Source of the DNA: Larimichthys crocea
Taxonomy: Eukaryota; Chordata; Actinopteri; Sciaenidae
Direction: 5' to 3'
DNA length: 64,000 bases
NCBI RefSeq assembly: GCF_000972845.2
Contig: NC_040020.1
Location: 3,472,669-3,536,668, forward strand
Part shown: positions 52,222-64,000 of the stretch, piece after piece
How the letters are laid out: each line of letters starts with the position of its first letter
How positions within the stretch are numbered: the stretch's first letter is position 1
Translations under genes and position numbers: made by a program
The notes under the pieces: generated by a model
What the model was told of the DNA's origin: nothing
Databases searched by the model: none
Seen by the model: only the letters and a program-made list of their open reading frames with translations

Positions 52222-55200
52222 GTAGAGTTAAACCTCTGCCTCATGGCTGTCTTCTTTGCCTTCTCTATTTTCCTGTTGCCCTTCTGCCGTCGCACTCCTT
52301 TTCTGGGATCTTTTGGCTTATTTTTTCCCCTTTTTTGTTTTTAAATTCTTGTTTTTTGCATTCCCCATTTTCACCTCTTTCTTACCTGCATCAAAGTGTA
52401 CTCTTCATCACTTTTACCTCCCCTATTTTGTTTTTTATCTGCATGGCTTCTTTCCTTCTTTCTCTTTATCACTTGGTCAAAGTAAAAACAGATATTATTG
52501 ATATTGTAAACGGAGGAATGCGCATAAATATTTGCATAAAACCCTTCCCATACTACTGTAGCCTGCTGATTTTCAGTAGCACCTTGTCACCCCCACCTCC
52601 CGTCCCAGAAGAATATTAGCCACATACATTAATAATTAGACACATAAGCAGAGCTCTCTTTTCAGCTGCAGCTGGGTGTGTTTCCCCATGAGGCTCCCCT
52701 AATGAATTTTAAAGTGCTTATCGCGATGCATTATCCTCTTTACGTTGTGGGTTGAAAGTGTGAAATAGGTCTGTGGCAGCACAGCAGAAACGCACGAAAA
52801 CATGCACACACAAAGAACTAATGTGCATCGTCACACTTGTGCGTATGCTTTAGTGGATACTGATTGCAGTGAGAGCAGTATCTAATAGGCAGTGGAAGGG
52901 TTGTTGATTGCTGCCCCAGGTGGCCCTGGTGCTGCAGAGACAAGAAATCTCTGTTTCTTTGTCTCCTGCCTGCATTGTTTTTCCTTCTTATTAGTGAGAT
53001 GTCTATGGTGCTAAATGTTGTAAAAGCGCGTGTTGGAGCAGCAGCAATCTTTCAGTGTTATTGTTATACGACAAGGGAGGCAGATGAAAAAGACACATAT
53101 ATGAATGTTTAGATATTTGTGTTATGCATCCCTTACTTGCTTTCTCTCATTTTCACCCGTGTGGCTCATTCCTCCACGTATCAGAGAACATGAATGAAGA
53201 TGAAGCTGGGAAGGTATTTCATTATTAAAATATATGTACAGGACCACAGGTTCATCTTCTTGCCTCTTTCAGCGCTTTGCGTATGGCGAGTTTACACTTC
53301 ATTACCTCCCGTAGCATCGTGTTAATGAAGTCTAATATATCTTTGAATTTAAGGAAGAACACGAATGAAACATTAGTAAGCCTAAATTGTATTTCTTTAG
53401 TACTATACCTTTCAGATTCATGGTAACAAAGAGCTTCACAAAACACTTATAATGAATGGTTAAACAGAGAACAACAACTAAATGAAATACTAAATACAAA
53501 ACTTCGATATTATAGTATTGTTTTGTTTCTTTGCTGACTGAAACGAGCACTTCGTGGTGCATCTCTTACTCATTTTGCTTTCAGGCTTTGTCACCTCCTT
53601 TCTATCTGCATCAAAACCTACTCCATCATTCTTACCTCCCCCATTTGTATCTGTATGCCTGTGCATCACTCCCGACTCACCCTTTCTTTCTCTTTATCAA
53701 ACACCTACTATCACAAAACTATTTAAATGAGCGGTTAAACAGAGAATTAAAGCAAAAATAAACACTCAATTTATGTAGCCTGGCTACTGTTCGATATTTT
53801 GCTGTTGTGTTGGTTCTTTGTAATTTAAGGTATTGCTCATTGTTTTATAATTAACAGAGTCAGCGATGAATTGATAGACAAAAAATAAATCGAAAAATGG
53901 ATATTTTGTTAATCTAATAATCATTTTTGTAATTATTTCAGGCTAAAATGCAAAACACTCACTGGTTCCACCTTCTCAAATTTGAGAATTTGATGCTTTT
54001 GGTGGTCAAATGGTAAACTGGTAAACAGAATAGACAGGACAGACTATCTGAATAGATCGTCCTGGGCTGTGGTTATTTTTTTTACTATTTTCTGACATTT
54101 TCTCAACAAAACGATTCCTTGGTAAAATAATTAGCACTTTATTCAGAAATGAGAATTGTAATTAGTTTTAGAGTGCCATATATTATCTGGTTGTGTAAAT
54201 ATTCCACACACATTGATTCATTTTTCTTCTGGCTTTTTATTCCTTTTATTCGACAGACAGCTTGAGATAGGAAAGGTCAGGGGAGAAGAGAGCAAGAGAG
54301 CGAGAGAGGGGACGGCGAGCAGCAAAACTAAACCCAGGGCGCCCCCAATCCAGTTAATTTGAACTGTGGCTTTAATTGGGGTCACATATACAATGCAAGT
54401 CAGCAGCATTGTGACAGTAGAAACTAATTTGTTACCTCGTCTGTACATTTGGGATCGTGGAGCATCTGCAGTATCTTTAAAATCAAGGGACCATCTATAA
54501 AAAGAGCTTCCTAATGCACAGTAGTATTAGTGGTAGTGTATTCTAACAGAAAGCCAGCACTTTAACCTGATCAAAACATAAAAAACACAACATCATTCAC
54601 TGTACTTGCTGAAATTTTTTTGACATCTATTTGTAGCCTATTAATGTAGTCCCACAGTACAACTTAATCAACTGTTTCCATCCTGAAAACCCCTCTGACA
54701 TCCAAACAGAAGTGCTCTTGGCGATGTGGGCAGTGTATCTATTCTGAGAGCAAAAATCATGAAGAGAGACTAAATTTCAGCTGTCCCAGTTTTGCACTCC
54801 GCATGATAAACGGCACTGTTGATATCTCCTCCTGCAGCATTAGGACAGGTAGGTAGGTAGCTCCTGCGCTTCAGCGCTGTGTAATTAAAGAGGAGTAGAG
54901 ACGAAAGGCAGACAATTTGTCCTGAACTCCAACGCGTGGGCTTTCCCATCTATCTGATTCTACAGTATACACAAATGGCTGCACACACACACCTACACGT
55001 ACAGTACAGCAGGGAAAATTGCAGCATTTTCCCCTTACACATGCATATTCCCGTACCTGCAAAACTAATATAACCACACGCATGCCTGTCTTTATTTATA
55101 TGCACTGGCTTATCATTTTTCCGTTCAATAGGTGCATTAACAGCTCAGGCTGCGAATATTTGGGTAGTTTTTGTTTTGACTCTGTACTCCAGAGCATTTG

Positions 55201-58200
55201 ATTTTAAAATGAAACAGTCACTCTGACGTTAAAGTGCTGACTTTCAGCTCTAATATGAGTGTTTACATCCACATTCAATGAACTGTGAAAGGCTACAATT
55301 TGCACACCCGATATGGGTGTGAACTCCTCCAAATGCCTTTTTAAAGTCAGCATCCATTGTGCTAGCATAGAGCCAGAATAAAGAGTGTATCACTATCTTG
55401 ATACTTAATGACTCCACTGTGTTGTTTTTTTGTTTTTTTTGGCTTATTTACTCTGACATAACAGATGTAAGATGATCGCACATTCATGCATTAACAATGC
55501 CTTATTTTTATATATTGCTGCACTCTATTGGCCCAAATAATTGCCATTCAATGGTAACGAGTCCTTCACACTGATCCTCAGGTATGCACAATGCATAGAG
55601 GAACAAAGGGACCACTGTGAATGGAGCTGTTTAGGTTTGTTGGCCTCCTTGCGTAAAGGCTGCTTCGCTAAATGTAGTGAGGGCTGTCAGGTAAACAGCA
55701 ATGCGAATACAGGGGCCATTGTGTAGAGCAGCCAACGTCTTGTCTGCAGTGCTTCACTTAATAGAGGGAGGGGAAGGTTGTGAATTAAGTGGGTTAGAAT
55801 GATGGAGTGTGTGACAGCGGGAGATTGAGATAGGGGTGAGACAGCATGAAGAGAGACAGGGGTTATCAGGAAAAACAAGACAAGGGGAACGAGACAATCG
55901 GGCATAAAAACGGGAGGGCCGGTGTGAAAGCTGCATAGTTGTCATGCCTCAGACATGCTGCTTGTAGGTCCTCCAGGGTTGTTTTTGGTACAAGGAGATG
56001 AGATGACTTCCCATGTCTTTGTCTTAGGTTACAAGAGTATGACAGAAGTTGAACTGCTGGAGTGAAAACTCGCTCCTTTTGTCTTTGTCTCCCTGCTTTG
56101 ACCACAGCAGAGATCTGATTGAGATTTCACTTTACACTTTGGTTTGGTATTAATAGAAAAAAAAATATTCAAGTGCCTCGCGGTTATTCATTGATATTAT
56201 GATGTTATCTCCACTGTCTTTAAAGGCTCTCATGGCCAACCAGTCAATTGATGCTGATGAAGCTCACCATTGGCCCCTAGGCTAAAAAACGCTAACCTTA
56301 GTTTAAATACATTACTCTTCTTTTGTGTATAATCTCTGTCAAGATCTCCTTCCTTGTCATATTTCCTTAGACAGTTTGTAATAATATGCTATTGTACTTG
56401 TACCTCAAGATAAAACCTCTATGTAAGCCAGACATCGATTCTAGGAAGTTATTGTAACTGGCCATGAAAAATCCCTGTGACACCACAATGTGACGTTTTT
56501 ATTCGTTTTTGCCCCACTCAAACAAACGAGATATAACCTGTTCATTAATGAGTTTTTGATTTGTTACCTTTAGACAGAGCTAGGCTAGTTGTATCAGCCT
56601 GCGTGCCGGTAACTGTAGCTCCATATTTTCCGTACAGACATGACAAAGTATCATTGTCATCTAACTCTTGGCAGGAAAGCAAATATTTAAATATTTACCA
56701 TATTTACCAAAACTGATCCTTAATCATCCTCCATATGTTTTTGCATGCTATATGTTGTATAATATATGGATGGAAACATTTTTCCTATAACCTTTTAACA
56801 ACTTGTTAGAAAATAGTTTTTTACACATTTGGCAGATACAGAGAATTCTTTTGCCATCATGTCTCTGGCGATCTGGCAAGTCCAATATTCTCTCCTTTTT
56901 GCTCTTTTTTTTGGTCTCCACCAACTCGTGTGAGAAGTATCCGGCTCTATAGCTGTTAAATGCTGTGTGTCTGCTGTTTGGAGCTGAACAGATGGTGTAC
57001 AGTGTTTTTAAAGCTTTTTTTTTTTTTTGCTGAAAACCGATGCGACCAGAAACATTGCTGATGAGAACAGTGATAGTGAACCGAATCAGTACGGTCGAAG
57101 GCCATAAAACTAAAACAACGAGCTGAAAACGCTTAGTAGTGTCAAGCGAAACTGCAGAGTTGGTTCGTCAGTGCAAGCCAATCCTTTAACATACAGTACA
57201 GTGACAGAATATTAAATATAACTGCTTTAAGAACTCATCTTTTCTGCTCTACTAAACACGTTACTTATGAAATGAACTGTATATGTGCAGTAACCTCGAC
57301 AAAACGTGTCGAACAAATTCACAAATATACACAGTTTAATGTTTTAATGTTGTCAATGCTTCCTGTATTGTGCTTGTGGTAAACATATATCATGGTTGTG
57401 AAGTGTTAAGTAGTTCCACAGCATCCTGAATTGAAAAGGTGTTTTTCTTTAAAATCGTGTTGCTACAGCTGTGCTGGAACTTCCTCCCGTTTCACAGACA
57501 TCCTTCTGCATCGTCATCCTCTGTGTAATTTAAATCCCCAAAGAAATGAAGACCACAGCAGAAGACTTGGCCCACGCTTTTCTGTGCTTTGCTTGTTTCC
57601 TACACTGTGTATAAGTCTAATGAGTAGTTAAACATCTGTCATGTTTAGCCTCCAGATATTCCTCAGACGCTTACCATATTGATTTGGGAATAGGGAGACC
57701 CGTCTGTGAGATGCATCAAAGATGGAATATCAATCCGGTAACAACTTTCAAACGTTTTATTATGTAGGTGGATATGTACGGTTTCCTGTGTTTTTAAAAC
57801 TTGTTCTATGACTTTTGAATTTATAGATGTTAAATATTCTGCTACATTGATGTCAATTTCATCCACTGTAAAACCAGTTTGGCTCTCTGTAATGTAATTT
57901 CCCCTCAGGCGTATCATCTCACCGTTATTGAACTTAGATGGAGATAATTAGCTGGATTTGATTCAAGTCCAGATTTATGAATTTCCTTTTTACGTTTTCT
58001 TCATTTTCTTAGACTGGATATTGATCGGGAGCCCTAAGGACACAGTATAGTTTCTCTCAGCTGCACGTTATTTTAGTACATTATCGTTAACTTTAAATAA
58101 AGGGGTATTGCAAAGATTTAATCTTTCCACTTATTGAGAATTGTTTTCATTACTATCTGACATTACAGTTCAGTTTTATCTGATTATAATCAGTGTAAGA

Positions 58201-61200
58201 CATTTGTAGTGGTAATTCTCTTCACAAATTATATTTATTTTAATTTCAGGCAATTCCAACAAGGGATCAAATCTGAAGATCCAACGTGAGAATCGATAGG
58301 CGACTGATCTATACATCGCTGTTCTGTTGCATTAAATATATATTTCTCTGGACTCAGAGCGCGTTCCACTCTAATCCCCAGGTTGGAAACCACCGGCTCA
58401 GCTGGATTAAAGCAGCTCTAATCAATACTTTTGTATTAACAATGGATCAAATGCTAACATGATCTGCATTTCATCTCAGCTGTGTGGCGCTTCTTAGCAG
58501 ATGAACGTATTTGACCGCTGTCTCAATGGTCAACACTGTTCATCCGCTAAGAACATGAGACTAAAAAGAGCTGGTGGCTAAAAATACAACGTTAAGATGA
58601 GTTCTAATGTTTTTCTGTGTCTGCTGAATGTGGAAACACTTTCACTTTAACAACTTTATAAGATAACTGTGATAATTTGCCAATTAATGCAGATTTAAAT
58701 CAAAAACAAACAAGGCAGTATGTATGTTTATCAAACTTGGTAGCTGAATTAAACATTTTCTACGTGTTATTTTTCATTCAACTCAACAGTATTTTCTGCT
58801 TTCATGATCACTGGAAATTTGAATCACCTCCAGCATCCTATGTGGTTGTTTACAATTCATGGCTCTCGTGCTACATGCAGCTCTTTGCCTGCATACATAG
58901 TTGTCTGCCTCCAAGTCTTAGGCGATCGTACCCTGTCAGAAACGATGTTTTTCACCTTCTGGTTCAAGTGGAGTGGAGTGGAAGTGATGAAGTGATACAC
59001 CCACATGCTGATTCGCTGCTATGTTGGCAGTGATGCGGGCATTGTTATGGATTGTTGTGAGTTCACCCATTTTATCTCTTTGAATCCAAGATAAACCTCG
59101 TTTGAGATACAGGGGATTATAATCATCCATTAAAATGAATCCATCCTCTTACTGTCATGGAAGCATCCTCTTTACATATAAGTAAATCGAACCATTTGTG
59201 TGTTTGACTGATTTCATTTTGGCTTCATTTATTCTGTCTTACCTGTGGAGCTTTTGTGCTACACGTGAGTCATCCAACTGGATGTAGTTCTGGCTGCTTT
59301 TCCTGTCCAGCTGTCAGACTGAATGGAGCTCCGCTGAGAGACACTCTGCGGGCTTAGTCACAGATCTGTTTAAATGTTGGCCTGCATATTACAGATGATT
59401 ATAGTTGAGAGATTATGACTGATTCTCCCTCCCTTTTCCCTTCTGTGTTCTCCTGCAAATCCATTTAGTTTGAGTTTGTGTTTGTGTGCAAGTTCAAAAT
59501 AAGTAACAAGGCCAAAGTCGGGCAAAGGGCAAAGTTGATTTTCGTTTCAGACACTTTCTATGTGCACTGATATAAATTCTACTTTACACGAATCCTCAAT
59601 CCGTGATGTAAGACGGAGTAGAACTAATTGAAGTCCAGTTTTCCAACACTGATCTTGTCACCTTTCAAAAAAATTTCAACTCTCCCGCTCCAAATGCTTG
59701 TAATGAATAAAATATTCCACCTCAGTGTGTCTTTGATCTGGATATCTTAGAGCTACGAAGGAAGATTACTAGGAATTGCAACAGTTCTTGGAGAACAAAA
59801 TGTCTGGCACATTTGCTCTTTGAGAACTGCTGAACCTTGAGCCACAGTGGACAGTGGATTTCTTTATTCCTGCAATAAAAAAAAACATTTCTACAGCCAT
59901 GCTAGCAGCATTGTGATTCTGTACTTAGATACAATAGAGCTTCAAGCACGGTATTGCTGAAGCTGATAGTGATGCTATTAGTTTAATAGAGATTTTTATC
60001 ATAAACCAAGTACTGGACCAATAAAAAGTTTGACCTCATGGTGGCGCTAGATGAAAAGTCAGGGGATCACCAAGGTTCTAATTAATAAATCTTGACGCTG
60101 ACGTGAGTATTAGTACCAAATTTAATGGCAATGTGTCTCGGACTTGTCAAAACATTTCTCTATACCTGACGGTGTGAGAGGACAAGTCTCATCAGTCAGT
60201 CGTCAAGTCTTCAGGTTTTATCGTCTGGGAACTATAAATGTCATTTCACTGGATAATGGAGGAGTTTGATCTGCTGTTGCTAGGCAGCCAAGTCAGGAGA
60301 ACACCAAGTTTAGAAAGTTTACATTTTTTTTAGAGACGTTCGTACAAAATAATTGTTAAGATATTTCCATCCCTAGAGCCACACTGCTAGCTAAAAGTTA
60401 CATGTACAAAAGTGTGTTCAGAATTACTGTTGTCCTTCACGGGGAGGCGTGTGTTTATGAGTTTTAGCCCGTAGAGCTGTCAGCGCATGTGTAATTAAAG
60501 GTAAATTGCCTGCTATTAAAACCAGAGATGAAAGAGAGCGAGATCACAGAACACGTAGATGTGATTTCAAAATGTTGTTATTGAAGATTATTGGGGATAT
60601 CTGTGTGAATCACGAGCTGGAGTTTGGTTAGCACCTCGTTCCCTTTGGGCTTTGAACTCCAAACAGCAGGCTGTGACTCCCAAATCACTCCCCTCGTTCT
60701 CAATTAATTGAACTCATTAGAGCCATTAAACTGGAGATTTAAAGATACGCAGTGAACATGGGACCGAGCACAACAGCCAACGAGCTTTGTTACTCCCAAT
60801 TAGAGGGATAATTGGCACTTTATTTCTACAATCCAAGTTCAAACACATCTAGACTCCCCGGAGGGGCACCACAGAGTTTCACTATTTGCAGTGATGCTTG
60901 AGTTGTGCCCATTTAAATGCGGAGCCATTGGCTGCCTCCACGATGAGTTCCTTGCAAATGTCATACCATGAATATTCATTTGTCTCCTTAGTTTTGTTTT
61001 GTTCAATAATCTCTGGTGAGGCATTGCAGTATTGGTGTGAAGCGTGGAGACAATTTGCCTAACCCTCAGCCAGCTTTCAGTGGGTTTTGGATTAGTGTTT
61101 CTTACTCCGTTCCACTAGACACATAATTAATAACTGATTAGTGTTTTAAGCCATGAGCAGAAACCAAATCTTTTCTTCCGCAGGTCTTTCCTTTGAAGCA

Positions 61201-64000
61201 CACTTTAACAGGCTTTGCCTATTAAAATCTTGTATGTTTGCAGTGTTTTGGTGACATTTGAAGGATGTAATAATCATGCAATGTAATAATAATAATCTCT
61301 TTGAGTTTTTGATTTTTGGCTTTATAGTGGTATGACAAGTAGTACTGGATAACCAATTACAGTCACTGATTTAAAGATGAAGAATAGAAAGTTTTAGTTA
61401 AATTTTCATCACTGACAGTATAAAGGATGGACGGTGTATCCATTATGTCAACACCAGGTTTCTGAAGAGCTGTTTTAAAACTCAAAATCTCTGAATCTTA
61501 TTCTAAATATAATAAAAAACGTGGAGCATCGACAGACCTGAGGCGGGCTGAATAACGCCTGGATGCTCAAAGAAAGCCTGTAACGGCACCTACCTGTCAA
61601 TCAAAGCAGCCACACTGTAGATTCTGCATAATTTATAATTTGTACAGGTGAGTTCACCAACAGTACAGTTATCATGAACGTGGAAATGAGCCATAAAGAC
61701 CAAAACTGTTTTCGTACATGTTTATTTCAGCTGTGAAGTTGGACATTTTAACATGGTGACTTATGGAGACTCGTTCTGTAGCCAGCCTCAAGTGGACATT
61801 GAAAGAACTACAGTTTTTGGCACTTCTGCATTGGCCACAGATGTTGCCGTTTGGTGTGTGTCGATCTGTTGTAGAAAAGAATGGTTTGGACAGCCACGCG
61901 TATTCCAATTACTTGCCAATTTTCCACCTTCTAGGCATTTAACAAGTTTATAATTACATCACTGCTGTTTTTTCTTTTTGAATGAGAACAAAAAGATGAT
62001 GTAACAGGTCCTTCTGCCATGGATTTATTTCACCCTTGTGGTTGTTTTTAAAGTACACTTTCATGCTCTGACTTTGTGTAATGATCCATTAAGTGCACAA
62101 TTTTTGATATAATATTAAGTTTTGATATAGTTTCTCAAACTTCTGTGTTAAATATAAGTAAGAGAATCTCTTCTTTTGCCAGCAGATCTTTATATGGTGT
62201 ACACATAAAACTAAACAAAAAGAAATAAACAGAAAATATCCAGACAAGCATGTGCTCATTATAGAAGTAGCAAATGTGTGAACGTGGCTGTGCTAACCTC
62301 TAGTTATTCACAAACAACATATTTTCATGTTTTTTCTCCAATAAAGGCATTACACACTGTGAGGCGGCATTAAAACTCGACAAAGAAACGTCAAGAGAAA
62401 CATGCCAGATCAGATCAGGACAGATGTAGATTTGTACAGAGGTTGAAGTGGAAAATAAATGAAAGTTGCATCCAGATTTGATGAATAATATTTTCCACCG
62501 CTGTCTCTAAACAATTCAGTTAACCAAAATAGCAACCCCGAGTTAAAAACGGTAACGCGATACTTTCTTTGGAGTAAATTTCTCGCTTTAATTTGCACAA
62601 TTTGTGGCTTGGCGTGTTCCATATTACAGACTGACGTTAATGACAGGAGAAAGTTCACAGTAAAAAAAAACAAAACAGTTGTGTGTGTTTTATGTTTTTT
62701 CTTTAATGGTTCCCATTCTGTTTTGTTTTCTCTTTATCTCTCCATCTGCCTGCTTTTATGCCTTTTTGTCTTTTATTTATTTTTCTGTACTCTTTTTTCC
62801 GGTCCTCTCTGTCTTTGCCTGCATTCTCATGTTTTAACCTCTAAACCTTTTCAGTTTCCCACTAACCTCAGAGCATTATCATGGCCTTGACCTTTTTTTT
62901 AAATAATGTATTTCTACAAACACCTGACAACAGAATTAAAGCATGTTGCCATGCCCCTTCACTATGTGCACCACTTCTGTATTTATTCTCCCGATCTGTT
63001 AACAAAGCGATCCTACTGGAATTTCTCATTCTGTCGGTATTGGCTCTAGGCTTATTATTTTGTTCTGTATGTGGTGAACACTGTAATAGATGATGTGTCA
63101 TATTTGGTTTCAGTGTGTTCTGTGAGATGTGCTCCTATTGTTGGAGAGACCTCCCTCAGAGCCCACATCTAATTTAACTCAAAGGAAGGAGCTGTATGGA
63201 TTTTGGTGTGTATGTGTTCTATGGCGTGTTGTTAGAGGAGTTTTGCTTCCATGTTTTTTGTTTTTTTTACACCTGCATGGTGTTGGCTTACACACTCATA
63301 GGGGTTTTTACACCTGCATGGTGTTGGCTTACACACTCATAGGGGTGAATTGTCGTTTTTGTGTGTTTTGTCTGTGTCTGTGTCTGCAGAGCTTCTAACA
63401 ATAAACATAAATCACCAATAAATAGTTGCAGGGGCCTCCTGAGCTCCACCTTTTCATATCCTGATAACTATAATGGCTTTTAGATTGCCATATGTTTGAC
63501 ATATGCAACTGTTAAAATGTGGAAAGTCACTCATATACCTGAAGGTAGTGGCAACTTTCATATCATATTAAGTTATTTTGGTTTAAGTGGTTTCAAAGAG
63601 GGATGGCCAAGATTCTGGGAACCTGCAAGAACTGGAAAGCAACAATAACTTTAATTAAATGTTGTTTTTTTTTCTTTCAGTGAGACAGAATAATGATTCA
63701 TCTAAATATTGCTCTAATTATCCAAAGGGCACATGTAGTGCTTGTGGTTGATCTGCATTCCCTTGATTCTTGTTCCACTTTCTTAAATAAGAAAATCTGC
63801 ACAGAGCCAAAATATTTGTGGATAAAACGGAAAGGAAACCTGTTGAGACGAAGTGAATATTTCCTGTCACTAAAATAAAATGTGTATATGCAGATAATAT
63901 AAAGTCTGTCAAGAAAGGTTATTTGTTGTTGAAACTTTCCTTTCAAACACCAGGAGTCTGCAGGGAGAATATAAGCTTAATGCACAGAGTTGAAGGATGA
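52222..64000. other. Large non-coding stretch, probably gstcd intron
   Basis: I searched both strands for the remaining gstcd exons (RKQQQLNNL, DFCSGGGHVG and CPCCYGF-type motifs) and found none. No other gene is recognisable. The stretch has long runs of non-repetitive sequence with AT-rich homeodomain-like motifs (52620-52760, 58380-58520, 60440-61040). It also holds poly-T tracts and one 41-bp tandem duplication near the end. The open frames here are short and feature-less. Confidence 0.6.
63264..63345. repeat. Exact 41-bp tandem duplication
   Basis: Two identical adjacent copies, 63264-63304 and 63305-63345, of a unit containing ACACCTGCATGGTGTTGGCT. Confidence 0.9.

Noticed and set aside
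53252..53562. Minus-strand frames ending ALKEARR
   Set aside because: Short, AT-driven, with no flanking exon signals or family match. Not enough to call a gene.
58936..59130. Minus-strand frame considered as a transposase remnant
   Set aside because: No catalytic motif, inverted ends or similarity that I could name.
52222..64000. Remaining gstcd exons or a start of npnt
   Set aside because: None of the expected protein motifs could be found on either strand. The exons are more likely beyond the window.

Overview
This is a window of ordinary vertebrate nuclear DNA, almost certainly from a teleost fish. Genes are split into many short exons with GT-AG introns. Intergenic DNA is AT-rich and full of microsatellites, tRNA-derived SINEs, L2-type LINE fragments and a pogo-like MITE of the kinds common in fish. 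Gene order is tet2 (+), ppa2 (-), arhgef38 (+), ints12 (-), gstcd (+). This matches the TET2-PPA2-ARHGEF38-INTS12-GSTCD block of human 4q24 as I remember it, so this is a conserved synteny block. I rebuilt all exon chains by hand from reading frame, splice consensus and recalled family sequence. Every junction in the five genes keeps phase.

Layout. 1-3253: upstream non-coding DNA, probably tet2 intron. 3254-10084: tet2 coding exons (9 exons, 1808 aa), followed by a long AU-rich 3' UTR. 13618-17534 (-): ppa2, mitochondrial inorganic pyrophosphatase (12 coding exons, 344 aa), converging on tet2. 17535-21762: divergent intergenic region with LINE tails, an E-box cluster just inside ppa2 and a CRE. 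21763-33679: arhgef38 (14 coding exons, 809 aa; DH, BAR-like and two SH3 domains). 34518-38377 (-): ints12 (6 coding exons, 453 aa; PHD finger), with a non-coding first exon near 40455-40600. 43529-52221: the first four coding exons of gstcd. Its methyltransferase-like C-terminal half lies beyond the right edge or in exons I could not find. 52222-64000: no supported exon.

The genes do not form a pathway: they are a 5mC dioxygenase, a matrix pyrophosphatase, a Rho-family exchange factor, an Integrator subunit and a GST-C/methyltransferase-like protein. Their link is positional, as two convergent and two divergent pairs. ints12/gstcd is head-to-head, which suggests a shared promoter region.

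I found no new biological system. The most useful second-look items are a GC-AG intron beside a GT microsatellite and an 18-nt microexon, both in arhgef38. Others are a perfect 12-bp hairpin in arhgef38 intron 1, three exact two-copy tandem duplications of 41-43 bp, an overlapping uORF on tet2, a CACGTG cluster in ppa2, and homeodomain-site-rich candidate enhancers in the distal gstcd region.
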